Shown here one piece after another: positions 63,143 through 64,000 of a stretch of DNA of 64,000 nucleotides (its first letter is position 1; the number at the start of each line of letters is the position of its first letter). A model generated the notes under the pieces. It saw only the letters and a list, made by a program, of their open reading frames with translations. It was not told the origin of the DNA and did not search any database. The DNA is taken from contig JAFTIM010000016.1 of assembly GCA_017456885.1 (NCBI GenBank), positions 1 through 64,000 on the forward strand, given 5' to 3'. The stretch comes from Paludibacteraceae bacterium. GTDB lineage: Bacteria; Bacteroidota; Bacteroidia; Bacteroidales; Paludibacteraceae. The translations under genes and the position numbers were made by a program.

Positions 63143-63866
63143 TTTTTCGCACATATTGTTTATCGATATTGAAACGGTTCCTGGCAAATCTTCGTTGAAA
63201 GAGTTGCCTTCCGATTTGAGGGAGCTGTGGAACGAAAAAGTACGCAGTATGCAGGCGCGTATGCCCGAACGTTTTAATACCACGGATTCCGAAGATGATG
63301 TATATAGAAGAGAGGCGGGTATATTCGCAGAGTTTGGAAAAATCGTTTGTATTTCGGTAGGTTTTTTCTATAAGAAAGATAATCAGGAGGTTTTCCGTGA
63401 AAAATCGTTTTATGACGACGACGAAAAACAACTTTTAAGCGATTTTGCCGACATGTTGTCGAGGTTGGGAAATAAAGTGCTTTGCGGTCATAACATAAAG
63501 GAATTTGATGTGCCGTACATCTGTCGCCGAATGTTGATAAACAAAATGGAATTGCCCTTATGTCTGAATGTATCGGGCAAAAAACCTTGGGAAATAAACA
63601 TGCTCGACACGTTGGATTTATGGCGTTTCGGCGATTATAAAAACTACACTTCGCTGAAACTTCTTACGGCTGTTTTTGGCATACCGACACCAAAAGACGA
63701 CATAGACGGATCGCAAGTTGCAAACGTATATTATGAACAGCACGATTTGCAACGGATAGCTTTCTATTGCGAGAAAGATGTTTTGGCAACGGCACGTTTG
63801 TACGCTTGTTACAAAGGGAAAACGCCTGTGGCCGACGAATTGGTGGAACATGTTAAAAACTCATGA
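63135..63866 (+). CDS. Predicted 3'-5' exonuclease (DEDD, PolB-associated type)
   Basis: A 243-residue RNase H-like exonuclease: FIDIETVPG (first acidic pair), LCGHNIKEFDVPYICRRM (second motif) and a late YCEKDVLATARLYACY with the third acidic residue, as in the predicted 3'-5' exonuclease family related to PolB. Substrate and role are not established. It overlaps udk by 8 bases and the next gene by 17 bases. Confidence 0.85.
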   Translation: MSDFSHILFIDIETVPGKSSLKELPSDLRELWNEKVRSMQARMPERFNTTDSEDDVYRREAGIFAEFGKIVCISVGFFYKKDNQEVFREKSFYDDDEKQLLSDFADMLSRLGNKVLCGHNIKEFDVPYICRRMLINKMELPLCLNVSGKKPWEINMLDTLDLWRFGDYKNYTSLKLLTAVFGIPTPKDDIDGSQVANVYYEQHDLQRIAFYCEKDVLATARLYACYKGKTPVADELVEHVKNS

Positions 63867-64000
63867 AAGAAATATCGTTTTTCTTTTCTGTATAACGTTG
63901 TTGATAGTCTTTTCGGCTTGTCAATCGAAAGAAACAGAAGAGAGTTCCGGTCCTGTATTGAACGATTTACCGCAAATTTTGGAACAAAAGGAGTTGTGCG
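63850..64000 (+). CDS. Lipoprotein, 5' end only (possible MltF-like solute-binding/lytic transglycosylase)
   Basis: From the ATG at 63850 the frame stays open to the window end, giving about 50 residues. The start has a signal peptide (FLFCITLLIVFSAC) with a Cys for lipidation, then a Ser/Glu linker and NDLPQILEQKELC. The last part resembles the start of periplasmic solute-binding domains and MltF (DI..R-x-L), but 15 residues are too few for certainty. It overlaps the exonuclease gene, suggesting translational coupling. Confidence 0.55.
   Translation, partial: MLKTHERNIVFLFCITLLIVFSACQSKETEESSGPVLNDLPQILEQKELC

Overview
The window reads as a chromosome segment of an anaerobic member of the Bacteroidales. 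The evidence is a -7 box of the form TAnnTTTG in front of many genes, almost no Shine-Dalgarno sequences, a PorQ-type type IX secretion protein beside cmk and ispH, a TPP-riboswitch-controlled TonB receptor, many short-signal lipoproteins, and the leu gene order leuA-leuC-leuD-second synthase known from Bacteroides. Most of the window is ordinary, AT-rich housekeeping DNA. Accessory stretches are set apart by composition.

Layout. 1-490: 3' end of a FISUMP-domain protein and a palindromic repeat. 501-4610: His/Ser-rich secreted protein, argD-type aminotransferase, lipoprotein and small membrane protein. 4739-16687: a long housekeeping run (bamD, omega-like subunit, coaBC, DUF4835, recN, rsmG, a frameshifted metallo-beta-lactamase-fold gene, nitroreductase, DUF1015, flavin reductase, dacB, birA, convergent MTA/SAH nucleosidase). 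16795-23382: AraC regulator divergent from an HXXEE membrane protein, then a 1400-residue double acyl-CoA dehydratase activase with a TetR gene. 23424-25926: TPP riboswitch and thiamine-type TonB receptor. 25931-27985: structured RNA copy A and a secreted VWA protein. 28054-35318: porQ, cmk, ispH, pfkA and a large histidine kinase. 35375-40698: GC-rich oxidoreductase genes split by an AT-rich type II restriction-modification cassette. 40706-44105: tatD, tRNA-Ser(GGA), ExbB/ExbD operon. 44189-49402: leucine operon with a leader peptide and attenuator. 49423-51059: structured RNA copy B and a lipoprotein. 51060-59773: GlcNAc kinase, NagB/PIG-L protein, amidase-like protein, glycosyltransferase, acyltransferase. 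59797-62281: structured RNA copy C, an unknown protein and a complete FISUMP lipoprotein. 62288-64000: palindromic repeat, udk, exonuclease and a truncated lipoprotein.

The most striking result is a roughly 250-280 nt RNA present three times (25961-26223, 49423-49680, 59827-60109). The copies differ greatly in sequence, yet nearly all of about nine helices, including one pseudoknot, are kept by compensatory changes. Each copy lies directly upstream of an accessory gene; two have a -7 box at exactly the same distance from the conserved start. I do not recognise it as a known class and could not run a search.

Two other results stand out. The leu operon carries a 17-codon leader peptide with six Leu codons and alternative terminator/antiterminator hairpins. 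The two FISUMP genes at the window ends share a nearly invariant DNA scaffold, but about half the codons in their last 52 differ, almost always at first and second positions. That pattern resembles the variable region of a diversity-generating retroelement, although no reverse transcriptase or template repeat is in this window.
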